A stretch of DNA of 64,000 bases from Triplophysa rosa (GCF_024868665.1 NW_026634365.1:39597-103596); one strand, 5' to 3'; counted from the stretch's first letter, positions 35,274 through 46,545 are shown. Numbers and translations: made by a program. Notes: generated by a model not told the origin, from the letters alone.

Positions 35274-35937
35274 TTTAATAAAATACTTAATTTAAAGTGT
35301 TTATAGTTTTATAACACATAACTTTAATAATTAAGTTTTATGGTTTTTAATCCCCAACTCTATACACTGATGCAGATTTAAGTCTTCTGTGGAAAAAAAA
35401 AAACTGATTTATAACGTAGTTTCCATGTTTCCATGGTGACTCGTGAAATCTGTGATCCATTGACAATGTCTGCATGTTGTTTCTGTGAGCGCGCGTTAAC
35501 ACTGGGTATCTTTCGGGAGGTTGATTAAACTTACTCTTCAAACTTGTTCTGGAACCGACATACCCCATGAAAGCAAGATTTGGGTTAATCAACCCAGAGT
35601 TCAGGGTTTAGCTAAGTTAACCCTGCTTTCTGGAATACCCCCAGGTGTGTATACATTGATGGGTTTGTTATGCTAAAAAAAGGTAATCATTTTCATGTGA
35701 TAAACAGATGATGTGCATTTGAAGAAGTCAAGGAATGCAATGATGCAAGTTGGTCTGAAGACAAAAAAAGTTAAACTGGCCAAACCTCCCATATACCACG
35801 GTTAGCTTGTGTTTTAACTCATCTGAGGAACTTGGCAGAATCAACTTTATAATTATCTTAGCAGATTTTTAATGTCTAATTTCTTTTGTTGAAAATTAGT
35901 CAAGAGTCCACCCATTCAGGAAGTTCAGTGCGTCAAA
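35274..35937. other. Non-coding, probably upstream of the gene at 35.9 kb
   Basis: AT-rich. No recognised repeat and no clear promoter motif seen. Confidence 0.4.
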
Positions 35938-36021
35938 ATGTCTGGTGAATATTTAAAAACATTTTTTACTTAAATTGCATTTGGCTAAGCTAATTTAATC
36001 ATTCAAATTCACATTGTTCAG

Positions 36022-36099
36022 GTGACAGTCTGGATGAGATGAAAGAAAGCCCTGATAAGTGTTATTTCAACCCAGGCCAGCCATACCCAGTAATCTTAG
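36022..36099 (+). CDS. Exon 2 of the unrecognised gene
   Basis: 78 bp, phase 1 at both ends, acceptor ttgttcag and donor gtgaga. Reads DSLDEMKESPDKCYFNPGQP and then YPVIL. Confidence 0.6.
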
Positions 36100-36194
36100 G
36101 TGAGATAATAGATATTCCCTACAACACATAAGCTTATCATTCACAAAGTAACTCATAAGATAATTTTGAGTCATTTGCATGATCTGTCTCACAG

Positions 36195-36257
36195 ATACTT
36201 TTCAGGGAAATATGGCAAAACCTGCGGATGCTCATCCCAAAAGCTCTGCTTCTTCAG
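36195..36257 (+). CDS. Exon 3 of the unrecognised gene
   Basis: 63 bp, phase 1 at both ends, acceptor tctcacag and donor gtgagt. Reads DTFQGNMAKPADAHPKSSAS. Confidence 0.6.
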
Positions 36258-36454
36258 GTGAGTTACTACTTTTTCCCATATGGGATTTCCTGTGTGTGTG
36301 TGTACAGTTTTTTATCATTGTGCAAATGTCCTCACAATGATAGTAACAGTCTGTAACCACCTACATACATTGTGAATAAAACAAATAGGAAAAAATCTGT
36401 TTAATTGATTTACAAAAAGTGCAATTTCACTGAACTCATGTATGATATTTTTAG

Positions 36455-36502
36455 TAATAGAGAAGGAACCGAAATCCAAAGTCTCCATGGATAAATTGTT
36501 TG
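36455..36502 (+). CDS. Exon 4 of the unrecognised gene
   Basis: 48 bp, phase 1 at both ends, acceptor atttttag and donor gtatgt. Reads VIEKEPKSKVSMDKLF. Confidence 0.55.
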
Positions 36503-36591
36503 GTATGTAATATGTCAGTTAGACATTTTTTAATTCTACAGAAATAAACCACCCTTGGATGAATGAGAATCTGATCATTAACATTTTCCAG

Positions 36592-36806
36592 ATCTAAATA
36601 CAAAGATGCTCCAACATATTTAAATGTTGGAAGAGAGACAAACTGTCATCATGAACAACCTGTCAAAAATTAAGGCTGTTCTCATAAAGCGGGCAGGTGA
36701 AGATGCCCATGAGGATCTTTTTAGACAACAACAATGCTCCAGTTTTTAAACGTTTGAAACCTTCTGTCAGAAGCTTTAAAGAGGACAAAAATTATCAAGA
36801 GCTTTA
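36592..36806 (+). pseudogene. Exon 5 of the unrecognised gene, frameshifted and cut by an LTR
   Basis: Acceptor ttttccag. Reads DLNTKMLQHI, then TAA at 36621. The protein-like reading resumes in another frame (MLEERQTVIMNNLSKIK) and again in a third (NAPVFKRLKPSVRSFKED) until the LTR border. Confidence 0.5.
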
Positions 36807-37323
36807 TGTCAAGAATGTAGAAGGCAGAACCCAAGCGCAGCTAGCAGTGGTTAATTAACACAAAAACACAAATCAAAACCCACGAGGGGGTAAAACAACA
36901 AAAAAACAGGGGAATACACTAATACAGACTAAACAGGAACACTAAACTAAGTAAACTAGTCTAAGACAAAACTTGACATAGACTAGACCAGACCAGACCA
37001 GACTTAAATTTGGCGCAGGATAGACACATGTAGTTCCACACGGCATGACTAATACAAAACGAACAAGCACAGGACAGCAAACACAAGGGCATTAAATAGG
37101 GAAACTAACAAGGGATAATAACAATGGGCAGGTGTGGGAAATCAGACACTGGCGGGAAGCTAACGAGGAAACGAGGGGGCGGGGTCAGGAGACGAGACAG
37201 GAGAATACATGGCACGCCAAAACAAACAATGCCATGTGTCTCACACAAAATACGTGGGTCTGTCATGACCCTGCCACAAGACTAGAAAAGCATGACAAGG
37301 TGAGGCAGGATCATGACACATTA
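36802..37323 (-). mobile_element. Solo LTR inside exon 5
   Basis: LTR 36807-37318 (512 bp), minus orientation. On that strand it starts TGTCATGATCCTGCCTC and ends CTTGACA. Flanks CTTTA (36802-36806) and CATTA (37319-37323) look like a 5-bp duplication with one later change. Its end DNA ('aacccaagcgcag', 'acccacgaggggg') matches the LTR at 61863-62467. Confidence 0.8.
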
Positions 37324-37463
37324 TGTTAGTACTACTAATATATTTTTTTTACAAAAAAGTTACAGTTTAATTGATAATGTATTTAGTGTGCCGCAGATAC
37401 CATGTAAATAAAATGTTGAAGCCTAGTATCATTTAATTATAAGATTCTGTATGTTTTTGTCAG

Positions 37464-37503
37464 GTAAACTATCTTATCCATACCCACGGCAGCTCCAATA
37501 TAG
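37464..37503 (+). CDS. Exon 6 of the unrecognised gene
   Basis: 40 bp, acceptor gtttttgtcag, donor gtgaga. Reads KLSYPYPRQLQY, phase 1 in and phase 2 out. The palindromic element starts eight bases into the following intron. Confidence 0.5.
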
Positions 37504-37509
37504 GTGAGA

Positions 37510-39346
37510 TACCCAGATAGCAACCAAACCAGCAAATCGTTGCGGCCCAAATCTGGCCCACACCTTAGTCCCCATAACCCCTCATCTGGCCCACATACCG
37601 CGTGGAATGATGGCACTTGGGTGGACCGCTCCTGTTTGCCAGGTTTGGGCCACAAGCAAGCCAAAGCAATGCTGCATGTCAGCCAAAAACAAAACAAATA
37701 AAGCAGAACTGACCCAAATATAATCAACAGTTCATTTAAATTCTGGCCCAGATTTATCCTAAAACCAACACCTTTCTGTGCTCCTGTTTGACAGAATTTG
37801 TAATGAGTTTCATTATTATTATTGTGATGATTGAGTCATTAGTGATGAACATCTGCTGTTAACAGATTCACTGCAGAAAAGATCAACAAAAACTGAAAAA
37901 TTAAATTTACCCAAAGAAACACAACAACTACAACCTGAAACACAACCCAGCTAACAAAAGTTTGTTATAAGAACGTTCCTTTGAGGTTTTTAATGTGTTT
38001 GAATATGTTTTAAAAACATATTTTAATGTTTTAAGAATATTACCATCATGGTGATAAGTGTTTCCTTGAGTTGGGATCTTGACCCTTGACGTTTACTTTG
38101 TTTGATCTGCTGAAACTGTGAGCTTTTAAAGTGCACTTGATATGGCAGTGCAAACAAGAACCTAACCAAATGGTGTTGGTATGGAACCATTGACACCACT
38201 GTGATGTTGTAATTTGATTCAGTGTTTGCATTTGGATTGAGAGCTACGCTGTTGATCCTGAAGAACATTATAAGATCAGGGAGATTAATTGTATTTTGAT
38301 GTCTAGAAAGATTTGTGAAAAATGGATGTATGTTTATCAAAACACATTTTAGAATCACACAGACATCAGGAATCAGTGTATGAATCTCAGCAATGGTGAG
38401 AATCAACCAACTAATTTAGATAAACGGATCAACTGCAATGCATGCTGGGAATTATAAATAAGTTTTGTGCTATGATGTTACCCAGCATGCATTGCAACAT
38501 GAAGTTTTCGTTTACTGATTGTCACCATTGTTGAGATTCATACACTTATTCTTGATGTCTGTGTGTCTAAATTCAGTCCTTTGTTTAAATATTTATTTGT
38601 TCCAGTTTTCACAAAACTTTCTAGAAAGCAAAATGCATCAAACTCCCAAACGTAATAATGTTCTTTCAGGATCAGCAAGCAACAACATTTGATTAGATAA
38701 TCATTTGCATTACCATAACAAATGTACCTTAAAAGCACACAGTTACAGCAAATCTAAAGAGTAAATGTTAAGGGTCAAGAGCCCAACTCAAGGAAACACT
38801 GATCACCATGATGGTGACTTTTGTCAGCTGGGAATGTTCTTAAAACATAAAAAACTGACATTTTGAATATTTTAAAATGTGAAAAACCTCTAAGGAACAT
38901 TCTTATAACAAACTTTTGTAAACTGGGTTGTGTTTCAGTTGTAGTTGCTGTGTTTCTCTGAGTAAATTCTTTTTTTGTAGTTTTTGTTGATATTTTCTGC
39001 AGTGATTGTGTTTGTTAACAGCAGATGTTCATCACTAATGACTCAATCATCACTATAATAATAATGAAACTCAATACAAATTCTGTCAAACAGGAGCACA
39101 GAAAGGTGTTGGTTTTAGGATAAATCTGGGCCAGAATTGAAATGAACTGTTGTTTAAATTTGGGTCAGTTCTGCTTTATTTGTTTTGTTTTTGGCTGACA
39201 TGTGGCATTGCTTTGGCTTGCTTGTGGCCCAAATCTGGCAAACAGGAGCGGTCCACCCAAGTGCCATCATTCCACGCGGTATGTGGGCCAGATGAGGGGG
39301 TATGGGGTGGGCCGGATTTGGGCCTCAAATATTTGCTATCTGGGTA
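37510..39346. mobile_element. 1.8-kb palindromic (foldback) DNA element
   Basis: Element 37512-39344 lies between TA dinucleotides. It starts CCCAGATAGCAACCAAACC and ends 'gctatctggg'. The arms are inverted for several hundred bases: 37540-37700 pairs with 39170-39320, and the parts around 37960-38130 pair with 38790-38930. The middle (38380-38540) holds the inverted 'caatgcatgctggg' core. No coding capacity. Relatives lie at 42811-44058, 44566-45434 and 58526-58650. Confidence 0.85.
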
Positions 39347-39357
39347 GTGAGACAGAG

Positions 39358-39458
39358 TCTAAAAAGCATTGTGACAGACAATGTTCTCTGTCTGTACAAC
39401 CAGACAAGGAAAGATGGGAAGAAGTTGTTGCCACCTGTGCTCCTGACATGTTTAAAAA
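39358..39458 (+). CDS. Exon 7 of the unrecognised gene
   Basis: 101 bp, donor gtaagt, acceptor gacagag. Reads LKSIVTDNVLCLYNQTRKDG, then KKLLPPVLLTCLK. Phase 2 in, phase 1 out, which fits exons 6 and 8. Confidence 0.5.
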
Positions 39459-39566
39459 GTAAGTGTATACGTTTTGTGCATCTGAACACTACTGTGGAAA
39501 ATGTTATGTCAAGAGCAGTGGTTGTTAGTAACTTATTGCATTAACGTATTGCTCTTTGTGTTTCAG

Positions 39567-39727
39567 GATGTGTGAGGTCTTGTCAAACGCAGAACGAAAT
39601 AGAGGTGAAGAAGCAAAAATTTGTGACAAGAACTACAGCAGAAGCTGAATGTCTACGCCAAGTTGAAATTTTTGTGTCCAATTCCAACACCAGGCTGAAA
39701 AGAAAACAAAATGAAGAAGAAAACTGA
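39567..39727 (+). CDS. Last coding exon (8) of the unrecognised gene
   Basis: Acceptor tgtgtttcag. In the phase-1 frame it reads CVRSCQTQNEIEVKKQKFVT and on to a basic, acidic-ended tail, stopping at TGA 39725-39727. Confidence 0.5.
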
Positions 39728-39984
39728 CTGTTTGTTTGATTGTCTTTATTGATGGAAATCAGGAATGCACCTGTAAAATTTAGAGATATGACTTATCAAT
39801 TTTAGAGAACAGTGAACTCACAAAACATTGATTTCGCAGTTGTCTTATATGGTGAGCATGTTGTGACCTCACATTGCCACCACAGTATGAGTGCACAGTG
39901 AATCTGCTGTGTGGTTACACCTTTATCTCACTGTGACCCACAAATTGTGACCACATCATGAGTGTCATGTGAGCTCATGGTGAC

Positions 39985-40805
39985 ATTTCATTTACTATTC
40001 ATTTTGCAGACGCTTTTATCCAAAGCGATTTACAAGTAGCAGAGCATATAAACATTGTGTCAACATGCTAAACAGTACTGTTAGTTTACAAGGCCATGTT
40101 ACTAGGAGGATTAAAGCTGGAGTAAGCAAAGGAGAGAATTAACAACATTTTTTTTTGACAGACAGACATACAGAGTTATTGGTTAGTCAAATAAATGCGG
40201 AACAGGTATGTTTTGAGCTGTTTTTTAAACTTGTGAAGGATGCTGCAGTTCGGGTGGAGGCTGGTAGTTCATTCCACCACATGGGAACCGAATGAATAAA
40301 GGTTTTTGTAAGCGATTTGGTGCCTCGCTGTGATGGAACAACCAGGCGTCGCTCATTTTCAGACCGAAGATGACGGGAGGGGATGTAGACCTGGAGCACT
40401 GAGTTAAGGTAAATGAGCGAATTGGCCGTTATCGTTCTGAAGGCCAGTGTCAGAGATTTAAACTTGATGCGGGCGGCAACTGGCAGCCAAATCAGGAGGG
40501 ATGTTACATGGGTTCTTTTAGGCTGATTGAAAACTAGATGTCCAGCTGCGTTCTGGATCATTTGCAAGGGTTTGATTGCATTGGTTGGAAGCCGGCCAGT
40601 AGAGAATTGCAGTAGTCCAGTCTTGATATGACCATAGCTTGGACTAGACGCTGAGAGGCATGCTCTGACAGGAACGGCCTGATTTTCCTGATCTTGTAGA
40701 CCACATACCTGCAAGTTCGAGAGGTTGCTGCGATGTGGGAGGTGAATTTCAGCTGGTCGTTGAACATCACCCCCAGGTTCCTCGCAGACTTGGTGGGTGT
40801 TATAG
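39985..40805 (-). mobile_element. L2-type LINE fragment
   Basis: Minus strand. The 3' tail (40000-40035) carries 'cagacgcttttatccaaagc' (reverse of the L2 tail). The body (40187-40770) encodes the polymerase C-terminus: MFNDQLKFTSHIAATSRTC, ISRLDYCNSLLAGF, NAIKPLQMIQNAAGHLVFNQ, WLPVAARIKFKSL, WWNELPASTRTAASF. Frameshifts are present. Truncated at about 40805. Confidence 0.85.
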
Positions 40806-40835
40806 TTGAAACATCATAGCGAGATCAATTTAATG

Positions 40836-41290
40836 ACTGGGAAGTGGACCCTTTCTGTTTCCCCAACGTGTCTGGAATTTGCACCTGGGATGGTTAAGGC
40901 TTTTCTGGACCCGAGGCACCGTTATGTGCCAAAGATGCCTAATAATGTGCTGTGGCCCATTGTCTTACACACTTTCTGCCCTCCTCCATTTAGGGATCAG
41001 GACCAGGAGAAGCTAACCTTGGTGTGTCCAGTGCGAGCGGGTCTGCAGGCAACCAAGCAAACACTCAGTAAGTGTATAGTCGAAGCTATCTCTCTTGCTT
41101 ATGAAGTCTCTGGATGGCTTTCACCAATAGACGTCAGAGCTCATTCTGCTAGGGGTATGGAGCCTCTTAAGCCTTGTGGCTAAGGGCTTCAGTTCAGGAT
41201 GTTTGTGATGCGGCAGGTTGGTCCTCTCCTCTCACTTTGTATGGTGTGTTGGTACAGCATTCCCATAGCATAGCTTCAGCAACACAGCAC
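40836..41290 (+). pseudogene. DIRS-type tyrosine recombinase fragment
   Basis: Plus-strand fragment of a different DIRS family, directly abutting the LINE. Reads SPTCLEFAPGMVKAFLDPRH, then CPPPFRDQDQEKLTLVCPVR, TKQTLSKCIVEAISLAYEV, and VRAHSARG with the His-x-x-Arg pair. A second frame (41174-41260) gives VQDVCDAAGWSSPLT. The N-terminal half, with the first catalytic Arg, is missing, as is the Tyr. Dead fragment. Confidence 0.8.
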
Positions 41291-41299
41291 GAGTTGCCT

Positions 41300-42378
41300 C
41301 GAAGGGGAATGTCTAAGGTTGAAACTGATGCCACTGAATTTAGAACTTATTTTAGAACATTAATTAAGTATTTTGAATTATAATAAGAACTGTTTATAAA
41401 TGGATTATGAATGCAACCTTTTTAAAAACTAGTAACCAGTTTAGATAACTAAAAAGTTCACTCTTAAAAAAAATAACGAGAAAATATCCCAGAGGGCCAT
41501 AAAACAACCTACACGTTTTCCAATCTGTACATTTTGGATTTTATTTCCTACACAAATCTTATGCTGTAGCCGTAGCCTTTATGCAAAACTGTTTTAGTTT
41601 GGAGATACTGAGACTTAAATTTGCTTAACAATTTAAATGGAAGCATCACATGGAAATGTTTAGGCCGGGAATCACACGCAGCCTCTGGTATGACCATATA
41701 TATCTCCCCTTTTTTATGACGTTGTAGAGTATTTTTTATCTAACATAAAAATTATACAAATAGGTTATTGCGTGGGGTGCAGAATTTTTGGATACGATTT
41801 GAGCTTTGAAAGCGACACCGTATGTGACACTCTGATCGGATGTGATGTATTCCAATGTAGTCAAAACAGATCAATGGGTGCGAGGTGAGAATGATTAATA
41901 TTTTTTGCTAAACTTTATCAGTAACACTGATCAACACTCATTACTTTTAATAGTATTTATAATATTATAAAAATAATATTACTTTATAATCCAGTTTTCC
42001 ATTTAGTGCAAGAGATGCACCCTAATGAGGAAGACTTCTGTTAGTATTTTTGTTTGTCACGAAAGGAATTTGACGAGATCCACCAGGTCACTGGCCCAAA
42101 AATAGCCAAACAGGATACTACATTCCGGGAATCCATCAGCCCAGCCGTGGGCCTAGCAATTTGTCCCAGGTACAAACTTAAATGAATGCGTAATGAATGA
42201 ATGTATACCCTGCTGAATAACACAATAGAAAACATCACAGAAATTCTAATGGTTTCCATTAAAATATCATTATGAACCATAAGCTTTTTCCATTAAAACC
42301 ATTTTTCTAATAGATTTAATGGTGTTCTGTAGGTTCCCATCTGCCAGATAACATCCCACCAGTAGAATCTGTCACATA
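41300..42378. other. AT-rich non-coding stretch with a promoter-like homology block
   Basis: 41505-41695 resembles 23590-23810 in direct orientation ('ttttccaatctgtac', 'ttctatacaaatctt' type, 'gagatactga'). Since 23590-23810 flanks the lectin start exon, this may be a relic of a duplicated lectin gene front. The rest shows nothing I can support. Confidence 0.4.
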
Positions 42379-42810
42379 TGTGACCCTGGACAACAAAACC
42401 AGTCTTATGGGTCAATTTTTCGAAATTGAGAATTTTACATAATCTGAAAGCTGAATAAATAAACTTTCTATAGATATATGAGTTGTTAGAATAGGACAAT
42501 ATCTGGCTGAGATACAACCGTTTAAAACTCTGGAATCTGAGAGCGCAAAAAAATCAAAATATTGAGAAAATTGCCTTTGAAGTTGTTAATCAGGGGCACT
42601 GTGGCAGACCATCCACTCACAAAAAAAAGTTTTATATATTTAAGGTAGGAAATTTACAAAATATCTTCATGGAACATGATCTTTACTTAATATCCTAATG
42701 ATTTTTGGCATAAAAGAAAAACGATAATTTTGACCCACACAATGTATTTTTGTCTTTTACTAAAAATGTTCCCGTGCTACTTAAGACTGGTTTTGTGATC
42801 CAGGGTCACA
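42379..42810. mobile_element. Non-autonomous DNA transposon with TGTGACCCTGG ends
   Basis: Left end TGTGACCCTGGACAACAAAA and right end 'cagggtcaca' form an inverted pair: TGTGACCCTGGA-CAACAAAACCAG against TGTGACCCTGGATCACAAAACCAG. 432 bp. A very common family in cyprinid genomes by memory, with no coding capacity. It splits the palindromic-element copy to its right from sequence to its left. Confidence 0.8.
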
Positions 42811-44058
42811 TTTGTTATGGTAATGCAAATGATCATCTAATCAAATGTTGTTGGTCATTGAGATTACTATCATGTTTAAATTAGAGTAAATTGCTGTGTT
42901 GCTGATCCTGAAAGCACATTATTACGTCTGGGAGTTTAATGCATTATGCTGTCTAGAAAGATTTGAGAAAACTGAAACAAATAAATATTTAAACAAAAAA
43001 CGAATTTAGACACACAGACATCAAGAATCACTGTATGAATCTCAACAATGGTGACAATCAGCAAACGAAAACTTCATGTTGCAATGCATGCTGGGTAACA
43101 TCATGCACAAAACTCATTCATAATTCCCAGCATGAATTGCAGTTGATCTGTTTATCTGAATTAGTTGGTTGATTCTCACCATTGCTGAGCTTCATACACT
43201 GATTCTTGATGTCTGTGTGATTCTAAAATGTGTTTTGATAAACATACATCCATTTTTCACAAATCTTTTAGACATCAAAAACAATCAGAATCCCTGATCT
43301 TATATGTTCTTTCAGGATCAACAGCATAGCATCAATCCAAACCGAGCACTGAATCAAATCACAACTCACAGTGGTGTCAATGGTTCCATACCAACACCAT
43401 TTGGTAGGTTCTTGTTTGCACTGCCATATCAAGTGCACTTTAAAAGCTCACAGTTTCAGCAGATCACATAAAGTAAAGTCAAGGGTCAAGATCCCAACTC
43501 AAGGAAACACTGATCACCATGATGGTAATATTCTTAAAACATTAAAAGATGTTTTTAAAACGTATTCAAACATATGAAAAACCTTAAGGAACGTTCTTAT
43601 AACAAACTTTTGTTAACTGGGTTGTGTTTCAGGTTGTAGTTGTTGTGTTTCTTTGGGTAATTTTATTTTAAGATTTTTGTTGATCTTTTCTGCAGTGATT
43701 GTGTTTGTTAACAGCAGATGTTCATCACTAATGACTCAATCATCACTATAATAATAATGAAACTCAATACAAATTCTGTCAAACAGGAGCACAGAAAGGT
43801 GTTGGTTTTAGGATAAATCTGGGCCAGAATTGAAATGAACTGTTGTTTAAATTTGGGTCAGCTCTGCTTTATTTGTTTTGTTTTTGGCTGACATACGGCA
43901 TTGCTTTGGCTTGCTTGTGGCCCAAACCTGGCAAACAGGAGCGGTCCACCCAAGTGCCATCATTCCACGCGGTATGTGGGCCAGATGAGGGGTTATGGGG
44001 AGTAAGGTGTGGGCCGGATTTGGGCCGCAACGATTTGCTGGTTTGGTTGCTATCTGGG
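42811..44058. mobile_element. Partial copy of the palindromic element
   Basis: Matches the right part of 37512-39344 and ends in the same 'ggttgctatctggg'. The core 'caatgcatgctgggtaaca' lies at 43080-43098 and its inverted partner near 43125. The left arm is missing. Confidence 0.75.
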
Positions 44059-44565
44059 ACTGATCAACTTTTGGATAGAGCTGTTGTTGTTCTCCCACAG
44101 CTATGACGGAAAAAGATCAACAGAAAACAATAGTCTGAATGGTTTATGAAGATAAGTTTATTAAGATAAAAACCTGTGATATGGTAATACTGATGCCATT
44201 TTTACACACAGCGTCTCTGTTTACAAAAACCTTCCTGAGATAAGAACTGTGGTAATGGGCGTTTCGTTTCGTTTCTGACACGCAGTGTATGAAGAAAGAC
44301 CAATCACAACTGACTGGGCCAGTTGGCCAATCGGAGCACACTGGACTCGCGGTAGGGAGGAGCTTAGAGAAGCGGAACATTTGAACAGCTTCGGAGGAAT
44401 CGTTTAGGGATCTTTGAGAAATGGATAGATACTAAATGCTTATTTTAAGAAAATAGCACCGTTTTTTACCTTTGATGCATTTGAACATGTTGTTGGGGAC
44501 TCTAATACAACATTAGGACACTTACAAAAACCTTGAAACCTGCTCTTTAAAAAATAGTTGATTTG
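44059..44565. other. Non-coding stretch
   Basis: Two CCAAT boxes (44300-44345 region, 'gaccaatcac' and 'ggccaatcgg') lie close together; otherwise nothing recognised. Confidence 0.35.
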
Positions 44566-45434
44566 TCAATGTTAATTGCATTGAATCAATATCACTTTTG
44601 CACCCGCAATTAATGTTGATTTTTTTATTTATTTCAACAAATCATCATTATTGTGATCAGTATTTGCTTTCTTTAAGGCAACTCTTACCACTTTCAATAT
44701 TTACAGTAGAGTTTTAATAAGAACATTCTACACAGATGTAGAGATGTTTTGTAAAGCTGAAGTTAGAACAGTTATCTTTTTATGATAAAAGTTATGCTTC
44801 TTTAAATAATATTGTGGTTTGATCCGTTCATGACTCATTTTGAATTCTGGTTCACAAATTTTATCATTTCTGTACTTTTATATTTAAGAAAAAGTTGCTG
44901 ACACAGTCAGACATCAACACTCATCATGCAATCCTCAACAATGGTGTCAGTCATCAAAGTAATTCAGATAAACAGATTAACTGCAATGCATGCTGGGAGT
45001 CATGAATTAGTTTGTACTATGATGTTACCCAGCATGCATTGCAGCATGAAGCTTTCTTTTGCTGATTGTCACCATTGTTGAGATTCATACACTGATTCTT
45101 CATGTCTAGTTGATTCAGAACTGTAACAGCTTTATGAAAATCATTTATTCTGTTAGTCGTCCATACCACTGCTTTAATCTCTTTAAACAGTATCATAACT
45201 CCGCATTCACATATCATTATCACAACATACTCAAATGTCATTTAAAGAACTTCACAGTGATGAAATAACTATCATTTTCTGATCCCACTGGATCTTAGTT
45301 CAGTGAACAGATTAAGAGTCAAGAACCCAACTAAATCAAACACTGATCACAATAATGGTGATAAAACATTTTTTTCAAAAGTGATATTGATTCAACGCAA
45401 TTAACATTGATTCAATGGTTGCTTGCTGTCTGGG
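44566..45434. mobile_element. Third copy of the palindromic element family, diverged
   Basis: Inverted outer parts: 44566-44605 against 45370-45415 ('gttaattgcattgaatcaat' and its complement). The core 'gcaatgcatgctgggag' and 'cccagcatgcattgcagcat' lie at 44984-45049. Right end 'gctgtctggg' resembles the CCCAGAYAGC terminus. Confidence 0.7.
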
Positions 45435-45478
45435 TCTTGGCCTTAGCACCCATTTGGGGGCACTTGCACCAAGCAAAG

Positions 45479-45904
45479 GTTTTTGCCTAGATGTAGACAG
45501 CTCTTTAACAAAACTCATTTATTGAAACAAAACGAAAACAAACCTGAACAAAAAATCCCTCAAGAGGGATAAACAAGACCAGAACATGACAGGATAAATA
45601 CAAAACAAAACTTTTAACTAAAGCACTTACAGGGCAGACAAGACGTGGCGGGGGCATAACAGAACGGTCCAGCACAAGACAGATGACACACAGGCTTTAA
45701 ATAGGGAAGAAAGTAAGGGGAGGAAACGAGGGCAACAGGTGAAAGTCGTAAAGTATTGATGGGATGATGAATAAGGGCGGGGCTAAGGCGGAGGACGGGA
45801 GAGCACTTGGCTTCCAAAACAAAACACAAGAAATGGGGCTGTCATGATCCTGTTGGCCAGAACAAGAGAAATAACTGCTAGGAAGGCGGGATCATGACAG
45901 TATT
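45479..45904 (-). mobile_element. Solo LTR in the flank of the lectin gene
   Basis: LTR 45484-45899 (416 bp). On the minus strand it starts TGTCATGATCCCGCC and ends CTAGGCA. Flanks GTTTT and GTATT are a 5-bp duplication with one change. The other copies of this flank (50785 and 51300) run 'caccaagcaaaagtattatt' without the LTR, which shows the empty site. Confidence 0.8.
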
Positions 45905-46064
45905 ATTGTGCTAAGAAGAAATAGACCTCGCTGCTTAGATCCTGTGTTTTGACCAATACTCTAGACACTGAACCTCACCTTAAACAGTCCCCTTTTCAGT
46001 CAACTGTTGTACACAAGCAAATACATTTAACTTATGAGGTTTTCAATGTGTTCCTTCCTCAGAA

Positions 46065-46101
46065 ATGGATCAAAGTCTATATTTCAGACTTCTTGTCATT
46101 G
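46065..46101 (+). CDS. Lectin copy 1, exon 1 (signal peptide)
   Basis: 37 bp from ATG to donor gtgagt. Hydrophobic leader. The sequence upstream is shared with copies at 50942 and 51451. Confidence 0.8.
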
Positions 46102-46191
46102 GTGAGTTTGTGTTTCTGGTTTTGTGTTTGTTTCATAATGTCATAAGAATTGACTCAGTTCTTATAAAATATCAAACTCTCTCTTTCATAG

Positions 46192-46545
46192 CTCTCTGCT
46201 CATTATCTGAATGCATTCAGAACCAGTATTACTATATAAACATGAATAGGAACTGGACTGAAGCTCAGAGATACTGCAGAGAGAAGTACACAGATCTGGC
46301 CACAGTCAACGACATGAACCACATGAACGAGCTGAAGAACATTGTGAATAACAATCTGGTAAACGTCTGGATTGGACTGCGGAATACAGGTGTTTATACA
46401 TGGAAGTGGTCTCTGGGTGATCCTGTGAACTATCTGAACTGGCTCAGTGAACCAACAAACAGCTTGTATAATTGTGCCGTTATGAGGAATGGAACATGGC
46501 GTCAGCAGGACTGTAATGTGGCATCACAGTTCATCTGCTACAATG
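46192..46545 (+). CDS. Lectin copy 1, exon 2 (first lectin domain)
   Basis: 354 bp (118 codons), acceptor tttcatag and donor gtgagt. Almost identical to 51583-51936: only three residues differ before the donor (R/M, A/K, Q/G). Confidence 0.9.

Larger units (their letters stand above)
35938..39727 (+). pseudogene. Unrecognised multi-exon host gene, interrupted
   Basis: Eight plus-strand segments have GT..AG borders and matching phases: 35938-35944 (ATG TCT G), 36022-36099, 36195-36257, 36455-36502, 36592-36806, 37464-37503, 39358-39458 and 39567-39727. The first four junctions are all phase 1; 37464-37503 ends in phase 2, which fits the exon at 39358. The product begins SGDSLDEMKESPDKCYFNPG, is hydrophilic, and has a likely coiled coil in the fifth exon (MLEERQTVIMNNLSKIKAVL). 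It ends with a basic tail (RLKRKQNEEEN, stop 39725-39727). The fifth exon has an in-frame TAA (36621-36623), a second frame change near 36722, and is cut by an LTR at 36807. I do not recognise the family. A pseudogene is most likely; the frame breaks could be assembly error. Confidence 0.55.
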
